Origin: Polyangiaceae bacterium
GTDB taxonomy: Bacteria > Myxococcota_A > Polyangia > Polyangiales > Polyangiaceae
Direction: 5' to 3'
DNA length: 64,000 nt
Assembly: GCA_022842465.1 (NCBI GenBank)
Contig: JALHPN010000014.1
Span: 1 to 64,000 of the forward strand
This document shows, in pieces, positions 10,584 through 19,555 of the stretch. The notes beneath the pieces were generated by a model, which saw nothing but the letters and a program-made list of their open reading frames with translations, was not told where the DNA came from and did no database searches. Positions within the stretch are counted from its first letter, which is position 1; each line of letters begins with the position of its first letter. A program made the position numbers and the translations under genes.

Positions 10584-11915
10584 GTGGATCGCGAGCTCTC
10601 CCTGACGTTCCCCGCGGAGCCGCCGGCGCTCCGTAGCCGACCCCGGCTCGTGTGGTCCGATCTGACGGGCGCGCACACGGTCGACCTCGACGGCGCGGCC
10701 GTGCTCGGCTCGGCCGAGCGCAGCGAGGTCGTCGTCACCGACAAGTCCGTCTCGCGCATCCACGCGGAGCTCGCGCCGCGCGAGGACGGGCTCTGGATCC
10801 GTGACCTCGGGAGCCGGAACGGAACGTACGTCGCGGGCGTCAAGGTCGATCGCGCGCGGGTGCCGAGCGGAGCCGTCGTCCGGGTCGGCACGACGGACAT
10901 GATCGTCACGTACGGCACGCCGCGCGCGCCGGATCTCCTCTGGCCCGAGACGCAGTTCCAGGGGATGGTCGCGAGGTCGGCGGCGATGCGCGAGGTCTTC
11001 GCGCAGGTCGCGCACCTCGCGCGCTCGTCGATCTCCGTCGTCCTCCACGGCGAGATGGGGACCGGCAAGCGCGCCCTCGCGCGAGCGCTCCACGACCTTT
11101 CGTCGCATCGCGAGCACCCCTTCGTCGTCGTCGACTGCGCCGCGCTCCCCGAGGGGATGCGGGCCGTCGAGCAGGTGGACGACGCGCTCCGCCTCGCCGA
11201 AGGCGGCACCCTCCTCCTCGACGAGGTGGGCGACCTCGCTCCCGCGCTCCAGCGCGAGGTCTTCGGCGCGCTCCTCGCGGACGCGTTCCGCCCGATCGTC
11301 ACGAGCACGCGCGATCTCCGCGAGCTCACGAACCAGGGCGCCTTCCGCGAGGACCTCTATTTCCGCCTCGCGGGCGCGACCATCGTGGTGCCTCCGCTCC
11401 GGCAGCGGCTCGTCGACCTCGACATCCTCCTCGCTCGGTTCCTGGGCGACGACGCGGCGCTCCTCCACCAGGATCTCGTCGCGGACCTGTCGCGCCTCCG
11501 CTGGACGGGCAACGTTCGCGAGCTCCAGCTCTTCGTCGAGACGCTGCGCGCGACGAAGGACGTGAGCGCCGTGCGCGTCCCCGAGACGCAGTCGTGGGAC
11601 GTCGTCGGCGAGACGCGCGATCTCTTCGAGAAGACGACCGAGATCAAGGCGCTCCCCGACCCCGGGCTCGAGTCGCCACACTCCCCGGTGCCGGTGCCCG
11701 GCTCCGGCCCCCTCCAGACGGTGCTGCCTCCCGGCCTCGAACCCTGGTTCGAGATCGGCTTCAAGGAGTTCCGGGAGAAGTGGATCGAGCTCGGCGAGAG
11801 GGAATATCTGCGTCGCCTGATGCTCCGCACCCACCGCTCGAGCAGCCTCGCGTCGCGGGAGGCCGGCCTCGAGCGCACGTACCTCTACAGGCTCATCAAG
11901 AAGCACGGCGTCTGA
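10584..11915 (+). CDS. FHA-AAA+-HTH regulator lacking the GAFTGA loop
   Basis: A 443-residue protein. An FHA phosphothreonine-binding domain (about 25-110; SRIHAEL, SRNGTYV) is followed by an AAA+ domain of the sigma-54 activator type and a Fis-like HTH at the C-terminus (LASREAGLERTYLYRLIKK). The Walker A is altered (GEMGTGKR, 156-163; Arg where Ser/Thr is normal). Walker B (TLLLDEVGDL) and the FREDLYFRL sensor region are recognisable. The segment that should hold GAFTGA, which touches sigma-54, is missing: CAALPE runs almost directly into the Walker B region. I infer it cannot activate sigma-54 and may instead be a phosphoprotein reader that binds DNA. The gene 24 bases downstream is a paralogue. 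Confidence 0.9.
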   Translation: MDRELSLTFPAEPPALRSRPRLVWSDLTGAHTVDLDGAAVLGSAERSEVVVTDKSVSRIHAELAPREDGLWIRDLGSRNGTYVAGVKVDRARVPSGAVVRVGTTDMIVTYGTPRAPDLLWPETQFQGMVARSAAMREVFAQVAHLARSSISVVLHGEMGTGKRALARALHDLSSHREHPFVVVDCAALPEGMRAVEQVDDALRLAEGGTLLLDEVGDLAPALQREVFGALLADAFRPIVTSTRDLRELTNQGAFREDLYFRLAGATIVVPPLRQRLVDLDILLARFLGDDAALLHQDLVADLSRLRWTGNVRELQLFVETLRATKDVSAVRVPETQSWDVVGETRDLFEKTTEIKALPDPGLESPHSPVPVPGSGPLQTVLPPGLEPWFEIGFKEFREKWIELGEREYLRRLMLRTHRSSSLASREAGLERTYLYRLIKKHGV

Positions 11916-11926
11916 CGCGGTTCGGG

Positions 11927-11932
11927 TATCCT
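11927..11932 (+). promoter_or_regulatory. -10 hexamer, leaderless start at 11940
   Basis: TATCCT, 7 bases before the ATG, in the 24-base gap between the two FHA regulators. The second gene can therefore have its own transcript. Confidence 0.5.
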
Positions 11933-11939
11933 CCGCCTC

Positions 11940-13319
11940 ATGTCCGGAGCCCCCGACGCCCAGGCCTCCCGCGGTCTCGAAGATGCCCCGCCGCGCGCGA
12001 GCCCCCACCTGAGCTGGACGGACGGCACGGGTCCGCACGGGCTCGATCTGCGCGACGCGCGCACGCTCGGCTCCGCCCCCGGCCTCGGCGTCAGCGTCGT
12101 CGACCGCGCGGTCTCCCGGGTCCACGCCGAGCTCGTCGCGAGAGAGGACGGGCTCTGGGTGCGAGATCTCGAGAGCCGCAACGGCACCTACGTGGCCGGC
12201 GTCAAGGTGCAGGATGCACGCGTCCCGAACGGAGCCGTCCTCCGCGTGGGCGCGACCGAGATCACGGTGACGTACGGCTCGCCGCTCCGGCCGATGGATC
12301 TCTGGCCCGAGCCAGGGTTCGGGCAGCTCGTAGGGGGCTCCGCCGTGATGCGCGAGCTCTTCGCGCAGCTCGACAAGCTCGCGCGCACGGACGGGGCGGT
12401 CCTCGTGACGGGGGAGCCGGGAACGGGGAAGGGCGCGGTCGCGCGCGCCCTCCACGACGCGTCGCCGCGCGCCGACAAGCCCTTCGTCGTCGTCGAGTGT
12501 CAGGCGTTCGCTTCGATGATGCTCGACGGCGAGATCTTCGGCCGTGCCACCGACGAGCGTCTCGGCGCGATCGAGAACGCCGAGGGCGGTACGCTGTTCC
12601 TCGACGACGCTTCGGAGCTCCCACTCGCCGTGCAGCAGAAGCTCGCGCGCGTGCTCGAGACGAAGTCGACGCAGCGGGTGGGTGAGGCCGGCGCCGGGCG
12701 GCCGTTCGACGTGCGCCTGGTCACGGCGTCGTCGCGCGATCTGCGCGTGATGGTGAACCGCGGGACCTTCCGCGAGGACCTCTACCTCCGCCTCGCCGGA
12801 ACGACGGTGACGGTGCCTCCCTTGCGCGATCGCATGGTGGATGTCCCGCTCCTCGTCGAGCGCTTCCTCGCGGGGCAGCCTGCCGGGCCGGACCTCGCGG
12901 CCGAGCTCGCGAAGCTGCCGTGGCCGGGGAACGTGCAGGAGCTCAAGGTCGTCGTCGAGCGGATGGGCGGCGCTGCCGATCGCGTCGCGCTCCTGTCCGA
13001 GTCGACCGGCGGCGACGCGCCGACGATGGACATGACCGGCCGCGGGGCGCCCGGCCTGCCCTCCGGGGCCCTCCCGCTCGATCCGGGGGACGCGCCCGGG
13101 ACGCCCGCAGGCTCGACCGAAGAGCCGATGCCGAGGTTCCTCGAGCCGTGGTTCGGTGCAGGTTACAAGGATTTTCGCGAGCGGTGGCAGGACCTCGGCG
13201 AGCGCGAGTACCTGAAGCGGCTCATGCTCCGGACGGGGCGGATCAGCTCCGTCGCCTCGCGCGAGAGCGGGCTCGATCGGACGTACCTCTATCGCCTCCT
13301 CAAGAAGCACGGCGTGTGA
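11940..13319 (+). CDS. FHA-AAA+-HTH regulator lacking GAFTGA (paralogue of 10584)
   Basis: 459 residues with the same order as its neighbour: FHA (VSRVHAEL, SRNGTYV), AAA+ and C-terminal HTH (VASRESGLDRTYLYRLLKK). The Walker A is GEPGTGKG, keeping Lys but with Gly where Ser/Thr normally binds Mg-ATP. Walker B is TLFLDDASEL. The GAFTGA position reads GRATDERLGAIENAEGG, so the sigma-54-contacting loop is absent here too. The shared C-terminal block before the HTH (LEPWF, REYL, RLMLRT) shows a tandem duplication. Its stop codon overlaps the GTG of the small lipoprotein downstream. Confidence 0.9.
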   Translation: MSGAPDAQASRGLEDAPPRASPHLSWTDGTGPHGLDLRDARTLGSAPGLGVSVVDRAVSRVHAELVAREDGLWVRDLESRNGTYVAGVKVQDARVPNGAVLRVGATEITVTYGSPLRPMDLWPEPGFGQLVGGSAVMRELFAQLDKLARTDGAVLVTGEPGTGKGAVARALHDASPRADKPFVVVECQAFASMMLDGEIFGRATDERLGAIENAEGGTLFLDDASELPLAVQQKLARVLETKSTQRVGEAGAGRPFDVRLVTASSRDLRVMVNRGTFREDLYLRLAGTTVTVPPLRDRMVDVPLLVERFLAGQPAGPDLAAELAKLPWPGNVQELKVVVERMGGAADRVALLSESTGGDAPTMDMTGRGAPGLPSGALPLDPGDAPGTPAGSTEEPMPRFLEPWFGAGYKDFRERWQDLGEREYLKRLMLRTGRISSVASRESGLDRTYLYRLLKKHGV

Positions 13320-13522
13320 GGCGGCTCACGTCGCACCTCCTCCTCGTCGCTCTCGCGGCCGCCGCATGGGTCGGCTGCGGGAGCGAGAAGAGGACGTGCC
13401 GTGTGAACGACCAGTGCTTCGCCTGCCCCGACGAGGCAGCCGTGGCGAAGTGCAAGGCCGACCCCACGCGCTCGCGCTGCAAGTGGACGCCGATGTCCGA
13501 CTGCGAGGGCAAGGCGCGCTGA
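13316..13522 (+). CDS. Small cysteine-rich lipoprotein
   Basis: A 68-residue protein starting at a GTG that overlaps the stop of the FHA regulator (GTGA), so it is probably translationally coupled. The signal peptide LLLVALAAAAWVGC ends in a lipobox. The mature part has five further cysteines (CRVNDQCFACPDEAAVAKC, SRC, DC), which suggests a disulfide-stabilised fold. No family recognised. It is followed 3 bases later by the glucosyltransferase gene. Confidence 0.75.
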   Translation: MRRLTSHLLLVALAAAAWVGCGSEKRTCRVNDQCFACPDEAAVAKCKADPTRSRCKWTPMSDCEGKAR

Positions 13523-13525
13523 GCC

Positions 13526-15190
13526 GTGCTCGCCCGGCGCGTGATCTTCTTCGGGCTCGCGGGGGTGATCGGCGGTCTCCTCCTCCGACTCGCGTGCGTC
13601 GGGCTCGCGCCGGGAGGCCTCACCGCGTGGAAGGTCCTCGTGCTCGTGGGGTTCGGGGGGAACCTGCCGTGGTCGGCCATCTCCGCGGCGAACGCGCTCA
13701 TCGGTGTCGCCCTCCGTCTCGGGTGCCGCGATCCGGCCCTCGCCGTGCTGCCGGCGTTCCGGCGCGCTCCGCCTCCGCCGCGCGTCCGCACGGCCGTCGT
13801 CGTCCCCGTGCGCGACGAGGAGCTCGCGCGCGTGCTGCCGCCCCTCGGCGCGCTCCTCGACGGACTGCCCGAGGCGACCTTCTCGCTGTGGATCCTCTCC
13901 GACACCACCTCGGCCGCGCGCGCTCGAGGAGAGGACGCCGCGCTCGAGGCCTTCCGCAGCGGACGGCACGACGCGTCACGCATCCATCTCCGGCGGCGCG
14001 CCGCGCCCGTCGGGTTCAAGGCCGGCAACGTGATGAGCTTCCTCGACCACGACGCGGGCGACCACGAGCTCTTCGTGTGCCTCGACGCCGACAGCGAGAT
14101 GTCGCCTGCGGCCGTCCTCCGTCTCGTGGGGGTGATGGAAGCCGACGACCGGATCGCGATCGTGCAGCAGCTCGTCGTCGGCCGCCCGACGCGGGCCCCC
14201 TTCGCGCGGCTGTTCCAGTTCGGGATGCGCGCGGGGATGCGGACGTGGGCGACCGGCCAGGCCTTCTGGCAGGGACCCGCTGGCCCCTACTGGGGCCACA
14301 ACGCGGTCCTCCGCGTCGCGCCCTTCCGTCGCCACGCGCGGCTCGCCCCCCTCCCCGACGGGACGACGCTCCTCAGCCATGATCAGGTCGAGGCCGCCCA
14401 GCTCCATGCCGCCGGCTGGAAGGTGATGTGCCTGCCGGAGGAGGAGGGCAGCACCGAGGGGACGCCGCCTTCGCTCCCCGAGTTCGCGGCGCGCGATCGG
14501 AGATGGGCGGACGGCAACATGCAGTACCGCGCGCTCTTCTTCCGGCCGGGGCTGACGTGGATGGGGCGCTGGCAGCTCCTGCAGGCGATCCTCCTCTTCC
14601 TCGGCTCGCCTCTCTGGGTGCTCGTGCTCCTCGCCTCGACGTGGGGTGCCGTCGACGCGCGGCCCGAGAGCGCCGTCGATCGCACGGCGCTCGCGATCCT
14701 CGCCGTCGCCACCGTCCTCGCGACGACGGCGCCGAAGCTGACGGGCTACCTCGAGGTCCTCCTCGTCCCCTCGCTCGCGAGGCGGTACGGAGGGCGCGGG
14801 CTCTTCGTCGTCGGCGCGCTGGCCGAGCTCCTCTTCTCCGCGCTCCTCGCGCCCGTGTCCGCCGTCAACCGCAGCCTCGCGGTGGCGGGAGCCCTCGCGC
14901 GCCGGACCCCGCGTTGGGCTCCCCAGGATCGGACGGGAGGCCGCGTGCCGCTCGCGCACGCCGCCCGGCTCCTGTGGCCGCACACCCTCCTCGGCGCCGT
15001 CGTCGTCGCGGTCGCCGTCGCATGGGCTCCCCGCGCGTGGCCATGCATCGCGCCGTTCGCGGCCGGGCTCGTCCTCGCGGTGCCGTTCTGTGTGGCGACG
15101 AGCTCACCGCACCTCGCCGCCGCGCTCGAGCGACGCGGCATCGCGAAGACGCCGGAGGAGCACGCTCAGGGCGGCGTCCTCCGGACGTAG
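13526..15190 (+). CDS. OpgH/MdoH-like membrane glucosyltransferase
   Basis: A 554-residue family 2 glycosyltransferase. Two N-terminal membrane helices precede a GT-A domain with VVVPVRDEE, the metal-binding LDADS, HNAVLR, the general-base DQVEAA, and RDRRWADGN matching the (R/Q)xxRW acceptor motif. Several membrane segments follow. The motifs fit OpgH, which makes beta-1,2-linked periplasmic glucans from UDP-glucose, but the protein is well short of the roughly 850-residue E. coli enzyme. No OpgG lies nearby, so the product is uncertain. Start GTG. Its last 25 bases overlap the convergent SelO-like gene. Confidence 0.85.
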   Translation: MLARRVIFFGLAGVIGGLLLRLACVGLAPGGLTAWKVLVLVGFGGNLPWSAISAANALIGVALRLGCRDPALAVLPAFRRAPPPPRVRTAVVVPVRDEELARVLPPLGALLDGLPEATFSLWILSDTTSAARARGEDAALEAFRSGRHDASRIHLRRRAAPVGFKAGNVMSFLDHDAGDHELFVCLDADSEMSPAAVLRLVGVMEADDRIAIVQQLVVGRPTRAPFARLFQFGMRAGMRTWATGQAFWQGPAGPYWGHNAVLRVAPFRRHARLAPLPDGTTLLSHDQVEAAQLHAAGWKVMCLPEEEGSTEGTPPSLPEFAARDRRWADGNMQYRALFFRPGLTWMGRWQLLQAILLFLGSPLWVLVLLASTWGAVDARPESAVDRTALAILAVATVLATTAPKLTGYLEVLLVPSLARRYGGRGLFVVGALAELLFSALLAPVSAVNRSLAVAGALARRTPRWAPQDRTGGRVPLAHAARLLWPHTLLGAVVVAVAVAWAPRAWPCIAPFAAGLVLAVPFCVATSSPHLAAALERRGIAKTPEEHAQGGVLRT

Positions 15191-16650
15191 GCGGCGACCT
15201 TCGCGCGCGCCTCGACGAGCGAGGCGAGGAGCGTGTCGAGGTCCTCGATCGACTCGAGCTCCGCGAGGAGGCCGTGCAAGAAGAGCGACTCGTCCACCCA
15301 CTCTCGACGCGGCGTGCTCCCGAGGACGGCCGAGAACGAGAGGCTGCCCGAGATCCCGCCGCGTCCGGGGTCGATCTCGAAGGGGCGGGTCGTGAGCTCG
15401 ACGTGCTCGACCAGGACGCGCTCGAGGCGCCACGTCGACGCGGTGAGGGTCATCCGCTCGAGCTCCGGCCACGCGCTCTCGGAGACGTCGCAGAGCTCGC
15501 GGTACCAGCCGAGGAGGACGCGGGCGGCGGCGCGCCCGTCGCGGAGCGGATGATCCGGCGTGATCACCTCGTCGAGCGCGACGGGCAGCTGGGCGACGAA
15601 GTCGCGCTCCCCGCTCGAGAAGTCGAAGTCGAGCTCGGGGAGCAGCGCGAAGCGAGCGCGGAGGAGCTTCACGAAGATCCGGATCTGGTAGAGCACGCCG
15701 AGGACGTTGAGCCCGAAGAGGCGGATCGGGTCCGTCTCGGGGACGCGCACCGTCGCGCCGGCGCCCATGAGACCGATGAACGGGCCGCCGACGAACTGCG
15801 GCAGATCGAGGTCGAGGAAGCGACCGTCCATCGCGACGTTGTTCTGCGGCGTCCCCCAGTAGACGCCGGCGCGGAAGAAGTCCCGGAAGGTCGCGAGCGT
15901 CCGCTCGATCGCCGCCCCGAGCTCCGTGGCGATGCGCGTCGGCGAGATGTCCCCTGGGCGGAGGGCGCGCGTCGGATCGAGGTACTGCGTGAAGAGGAAG
16001 AGGAAGTGCACGAGCCCGTCGCGCGACATGAACAGATCCATGTTGTTCATGAGCCAGACGAAGTTCGAGTAGCGCGCGAACGTCGAGCCCTTCACCGTCA
16101 GACCCTGGATGCGACGATCGCACGGGAACGCGAGGGCGCCGATCGCGCCGAGCCCGATCTCCGCCTCGTCCGCGTCGCGGAGCGCGGCCTCCTGGTGGCT
16201 CCTGAGCGCTGGGTCGAGCGGCGCGAGGAGGAGGCCTTCGCACGGGTTGATCCGATGCGAGAGCCCCTTGGCTTCGAGCACCCAGCTCACGAAGAGCTCG
16301 CGGATCGCGGACGTCGTCGCGAGGTGACCGGTCGCGTGCGACTGATCGACGCGCTCGTTCCAGTTCGCGGCGAGCGGCGTCCGGCCGACGCCCTTCAGGT
16401 ACTTCCCGCGATGGTGCCCGGCGCGCCCCGAGCCGAGCCGTCCGGGGATGACGTAGTCGGGCACGGTCTGGAAGTCGGCGTAGAGGAGCTCGTCCGGCGG
16501 GACCGGCTCACGGCGAGCGCCGAAGGGGCCGAGGCGCCCGAGATCCGTGACGACGTTGAACTCGGCGTGCCGCGGCTCGAGCGGCACGAACGCACCTTCC
16601 CGGACGGGCACGGGATAGTTCCAGGGATGCAGCTCGTGAGCGTGCGTCAT
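15166..16650 (-). CDS. SelO-like protein (pseudokinase-fold AMPylator family)
   Basis: 494 residues, close to SelO's usual length. KGVGRTPLA (near 85) matches the SelO KGxGRTP motif with the ATP-contacting Lys. TSAIRE, about 30 residues on, matches its SIRE segment. TPQNNVAMDGRFLDLDLP resembles the SelO Asn...Asp metal-binding region. SelO proteins transfer AMP from ATP to protein hydroxyls; the family link here is by motif only. The ATG overlaps the methyltransferase stop (ATGA). Last gene of the five-gene operon, so AMPylation of a pathway enzyme or product is possible but unproven. Confidence 0.65.
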   Translation of the reverse strand: MTHAHELHPWNYPVPVREGAFVPLEPRHAEFNVVTDLGRLGPFGARREPVPPDELLYADFQTVPDYVIPGRLGSGRAGHHRGKYLKGVGRTPLAANWNERVDQSHATGHLATTSAIRELFVSWVLEAKGLSHRINPCEGLLLAPLDPALRSHQEAALRDADEAEIGLGAIGALAFPCDRRIQGLTVKGSTFARYSNFVWLMNNMDLFMSRDGLVHFLFLFTQYLDPTRALRPGDISPTRIATELGAAIERTLATFRDFFRAGVYWGTPQNNVAMDGRFLDLDLPQFVGGPFIGLMGAGATVRVPETDPIRLFGLNVLGVLYQIRIFVKLLRARFALLPELDFDFSSGERDFVAQLPVALDEVITPDHPLRDGRAAARVLLGWYRELCDVSESAWPELERMTLTASTWRLERVLVEHVELTTRPFEIDPGRGGISGSLSFSAVLGSTPRREWVDESLFLHGLLAELESIEDLDTLLASLVEARAKVAAYVRRTPP

Positions 16651-17519
16651 CGCGACTCCGGTTCTCGAGGCAGCGGGCCAGCGTACAGATCCTCGTGTCC
16701 GACACGGAGGCGAGACTCGCCGCGCCTCACGAAGTGCTTGCGGCGGGCGAGCCACGGGCCCGCCGCCGCGCAGCCCGCCTCGCTCGCGGCCGCGGCGATG
16801 CCGGCGAGCAGAGCCTCCTGGATCGCGACGTCGCGGTCGAGCTCCCAGTCGCTCGTCCTCCGCTCGACGTCGAGCCCGTGGCCGGCGAGCCGCGCGGCGA
16901 GGTGGGCGGCAGCGGCAGGACCGAGCGCCGGGCCGAGGCCCTTCTCCCGTCGCATGTGCGCGTGGAACGCGGCGAGCACCTCGCGATCGGCGGCGTCCTC
17001 CGGCGCGAGGACGTGGCGTCCGTCGACGCTGAGCGTCGCGAGGAGGAGGCATCCGCTCTCTGCGACGGACGCGGCGAGCTCGTCGAGCCAGACCTCGCCC
17101 GCGAGATCGAGGAGGGCCGAGGTCACGACCGCGTGCGCGCCGGCGATCGCTCGCGAGAGGTCGCGAGCGAGCGGCACGACGTCCCACGTCACCTCGACCT
17201 CGAACGACGACGCCACGAGCCGGAGCGCGGACGACGTCGACGTCACGTGCGCCTCGTTCGCGCCCGCCCAGCCTGCGATCACGCCGGGGAGCGCGTCGAG
17301 GTGAGCCACGTCGTGATCGACGAGGTGCCAGCGCTGGTGCCCGCCGAGACGAGGCGCGAGGTGGAGGAGGTTTCCGCCCCGCCCCGCGCCGAGATCCACG
17401 ATGCGCGCGCCCTCCGGCAGCGCGCGCCGGAGACGCTCCTCCAGAGCGACGCTCCGCGCGGCGGAGTCGTGAGGTGCGCGAAGCGCGAGCCAGCGAGCGG
17501 CGAAGGTCTCGCCGCTCAT
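16647..17519 (-). CDS. Class I SAM-dependent methyltransferase
   Basis: 290 residues. Motif I (IVDLGAGRGGNLLHL, near 38-52) binds S-adenosylmethionine, and WHLVDHD follows as the acidic loop. Substrate unknown. The start ATG overlaps the glycosyltransferase stop, and its own stop overlaps the SelO-like start, both as ATGA. This indicates translational coupling. In this context it most likely methylates the product of the RibD/dehydrogenase/GT4 steps. Confidence 0.85.
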   Translation of the reverse strand: MSGETFAARWLALRAPHDSAARSVALEERLRRALPEGARIVDLGAGRGGNLLHLAPRLGGHQRWHLVDHDVAHLDALPGVIAGWAGANEAHVTSTSSALRLVASSFEVEVTWDVVPLARDLSRAIAGAHAVVTSALLDLAGEVWLDELAASVAESGCLLLATLSVDGRHVLAPEDAADREVLAAFHAHMRREKGLGPALGPAAAAHLAARLAGHGLDVERRTSDWELDRDVAIQEALLAGIAAAASEAGCAAAGPWLARRKHFVRRGESRLRVGHEDLYAGPLPREPESR

Positions 17520-18553
17520 GCGATCCCGATCGCGCGCGCGAAGGCCGCCCCTTGCTCCGGCCAGCGCGGAAGGCGCTCGCGCGCGGCGAGCGCTCCCCGG
17601 CGGAGGCGTGCCACGACGCCGGGGTCCGAGAGCACCGCGCGGAGCGCGCCACGCAGCGCCGGAGCCGAGCCGGGCGCGACGAGGAGCCCCGCGTCCGCCG
17701 GGACCACATCCGGGATCGCGCCTGCCGTCGTCGACACGATCGGGAGCCCGCGCGCGAGCGCCTCGGCGAGGACCATGCCGTAACCCTCGTGGTGGGACGC
17801 GAGCACGAAGACGTCCGCGTCGGCGTAGAGCCGGGCGAGACCCTCGTCGTCGACCTCGCCGAGGAGGTCTATGCGGGCGCCGAGCCCCGCGGCGTCGATC
17901 TGCGCGCGGAGCGCGTCGACGCAGGCGCGGTCGCGGGCCGTGCTGCCGGCACACACGAGGTGGAAGGGCAGGTCGCGGAGCTCGGCGAGCGCGGACACGA
18001 GGAGCGCGTGGCCCTTCCTCGGTGTGATCGTCGCGGCGCAGAGGAGGCGCCCGCCGCGCGGGGACGGGGCCGACACCGGCGAGGGGTCCGTCCCCGGGAG
18101 GACCACCGTGATGCGGTCGCCGAGGACCCCGGAGGCTTCGAGCTCTCTGGCGGTCGTCGGGCTCGTCACGATCACGCGACGCGCGACGGCGAGGAGCGCA
18201 CCCTCGACCTCCGCCAGCGCGGCGGCGTCTCGGGGGGAGAGCCCGGTCTCGCGCGCGAGGGGGTGGTGGACGAGCGCGACGAACCCTCGCTCCGCGAGCG
18301 ACGCGCGAAAGCGGGCGAACGCCGGCAGCGCGAGACCGTCGACGACGAGGAGCGCGGCCGGATCGAAGGCGAGGCACGCCCCCGCCGACGCGACGGCCGC
18401 CCTGTCGACCAACGGGAACGCCCCGGCGAGCTCGCTCACGTCCACCCGAGCGCCTCCGGCGCGCAGCTCCGCGACGATGCGTGCGTCATACATATAGCCG
18501 CCGGTCCGCTGGGCGAGCGTCCCCGGCACGACGAGGCGGACGGACGAGCTCAC
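17516..18553 (-). CDS. GT4-family glycosyltransferase
   Basis: A 345-residue GT-B enzyme. The C-terminal half has [39 protein letters not shown] and the EX7E pair (EGYGMVLAE) that binds the sugar nucleotide. The N-terminal half has [10 protein letters not shown], typical of acceptor binding. It transfers a sugar from a nucleotide donor to an unknown acceptor. Its GTG overlaps the TGA of the dehydrogenase gene. Third gene of the operon. Confidence 0.88.
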   Translation of the reverse strand: MSSSVRLVVPGTLAQRTGGYMYDARIVAELRAGGARVDVSELAGAFPLVDRAAVASAGACLAFDPAALLVVDGLALPAFARFRASLAERGFVALVHHPLARETGLSPRDAAALAEVEGALLAVARRVIVTSPTTARELEASGVLGDRITVVLPGTDPSPVSAPSPRGGRLLCAATITPRKGHALLVSALAELRDLPFHLVCAGSTARDRACVDALRAQIDAAGLGARIDLLGEVDDEGLARLYADADVFVLASHHEGYGMVLAEALARGLPIVSTTAGAIPDVVPADAGLLVAPGSAPALRGALRAVLSDPGVVARLRRGALAARERLPRWPEQGAAFARAIGIA

Positions 18554-19554
18554 CGCGTGACGGGCCCGTCCATCGCGGGCGGGTAAGTGACGACGTGACA
18601 GAAGAGCCCGGGACGGCCGCGTGCGAGCTCCGGCATCACCGACGGGAGCGCCTCGAGCGGACACGTGCCCGTGAGGAGCGCATCGAGGCGCGGCTCCGAC
18701 GCGAGCAGCTCGAGGGCGAGCGCGAGCCGGTCGCGACGCTCCCGGCGTGCCCGGCGCGCAGCCGCGACGTGCCCCACCTGGCTCGACTGGAGGGTGAGCC
18801 GGCGGCTGTGGAAGCCCTCCCCGAGCGGCACCGGCACCTGCGCATCGCCATACCAGCTCAGCTCGACGACGAGGGCCTCGAAGCCCGCGATGGAGAGGGC
18901 GAGGGCGAGCCCGGCCGGCGTCCCGCTCGCGTGGATGACGACGTCCCGCTCCCCGCGAGCCTCCGCGGGGGCGACGAGACGAAGGCCGAGCGAGCCCAGC
19001 GCGCTCTCCTTCGTGGCGTCGACGTCGACGACCTCGAGATCGACGCCAGGGATGCCGCCGGCGAGCGTGGCGCACGCAGCGCCGACGACGCCCGCGCCGA
19101 TGACGGTCACGCGATCGCCGATGCGGACGGCCGCGTCCCACAGCGCGTTCACCGCCGTCTCGACGTTCGCCGCGAGCACCGCGCGACGCGGCGGCAGCGA
19201 CGGCGGAAGCGGGACGACGGCCTCGCGCGGCACGACGAAGCGATCCTGGTGCGGATGAAGGCAGAAGACGTGGCGACCGACGAGGTCGGGCGCGCCCTCC
19301 AGCACCTCGCCGACCATCGCGTAGCCGTACTTGACGGCGGTGCCGAAGTCGCCGACCTGGAACGGGCACCGCATCGTCGCCTGCTCGCTCGCCGGCACCC
19401 TGCCCTCGAAGACCAGGCGCTCCGTACCGCGGCTCACTCCGCTCGCGAGCGCGCGGACGAGGACCTCTCCCTCGCGCGGGGCGCGGAGCTCTTCCTCACG
19501 GATCTCGGCGCGCCCTGCCGCGGTGACCCAGAAGCTCCGCGCCGTGCGGGCCAC
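18550..19554 (-). CDS. MDR-superfamily dehydrogenase/reductase, zinc Cys replaced
   Basis: 334 residues. An alcohol-dehydrogenase-like N-terminal fold and a Rossmann domain ([17 protein letters not shown]) for NAD(P). The catalytic-zinc Cys of classical enzymes lies in a segment that here reads [14 protein letters not shown], with Ser in its place, so this is probably a zinc-independent reductase. [12 protein letters not shown] and [14 protein letters not shown] are further family landmarks. It begins with GTG one base after the RibD stop. Second gene of the operon. Confidence 0.88.
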   Translation of the reverse strand: MARTARSFWVTAAGRAEIREEELRAPREGEVLVRALASGVSRGTERLVFEGRVPASEQATMRCPFQVGDFGTAVKYGYAMVGEVLEGAPDLVGRHVFCLHPHQDRFVVPREAVVPLPPSLPPRRAVLAANVETAVNALWDAAVRIGDRVTVIGAGVVGAACATLAGGIPGVDLEVVDVDATKESALGSLGLRLVAPAEARGERDVVIHASGTPAGLALALSIAGFEALVVELSWYGDAQVPVPLGEGFHSRRLTLQSSQVGHVAAARRARRERRDRLALALELLASEPRLDALLTGTCPLEALPSVMPELARGRPGLFCHVVTYPPAMDGPVTR

Positions 19555-19555
19555 G

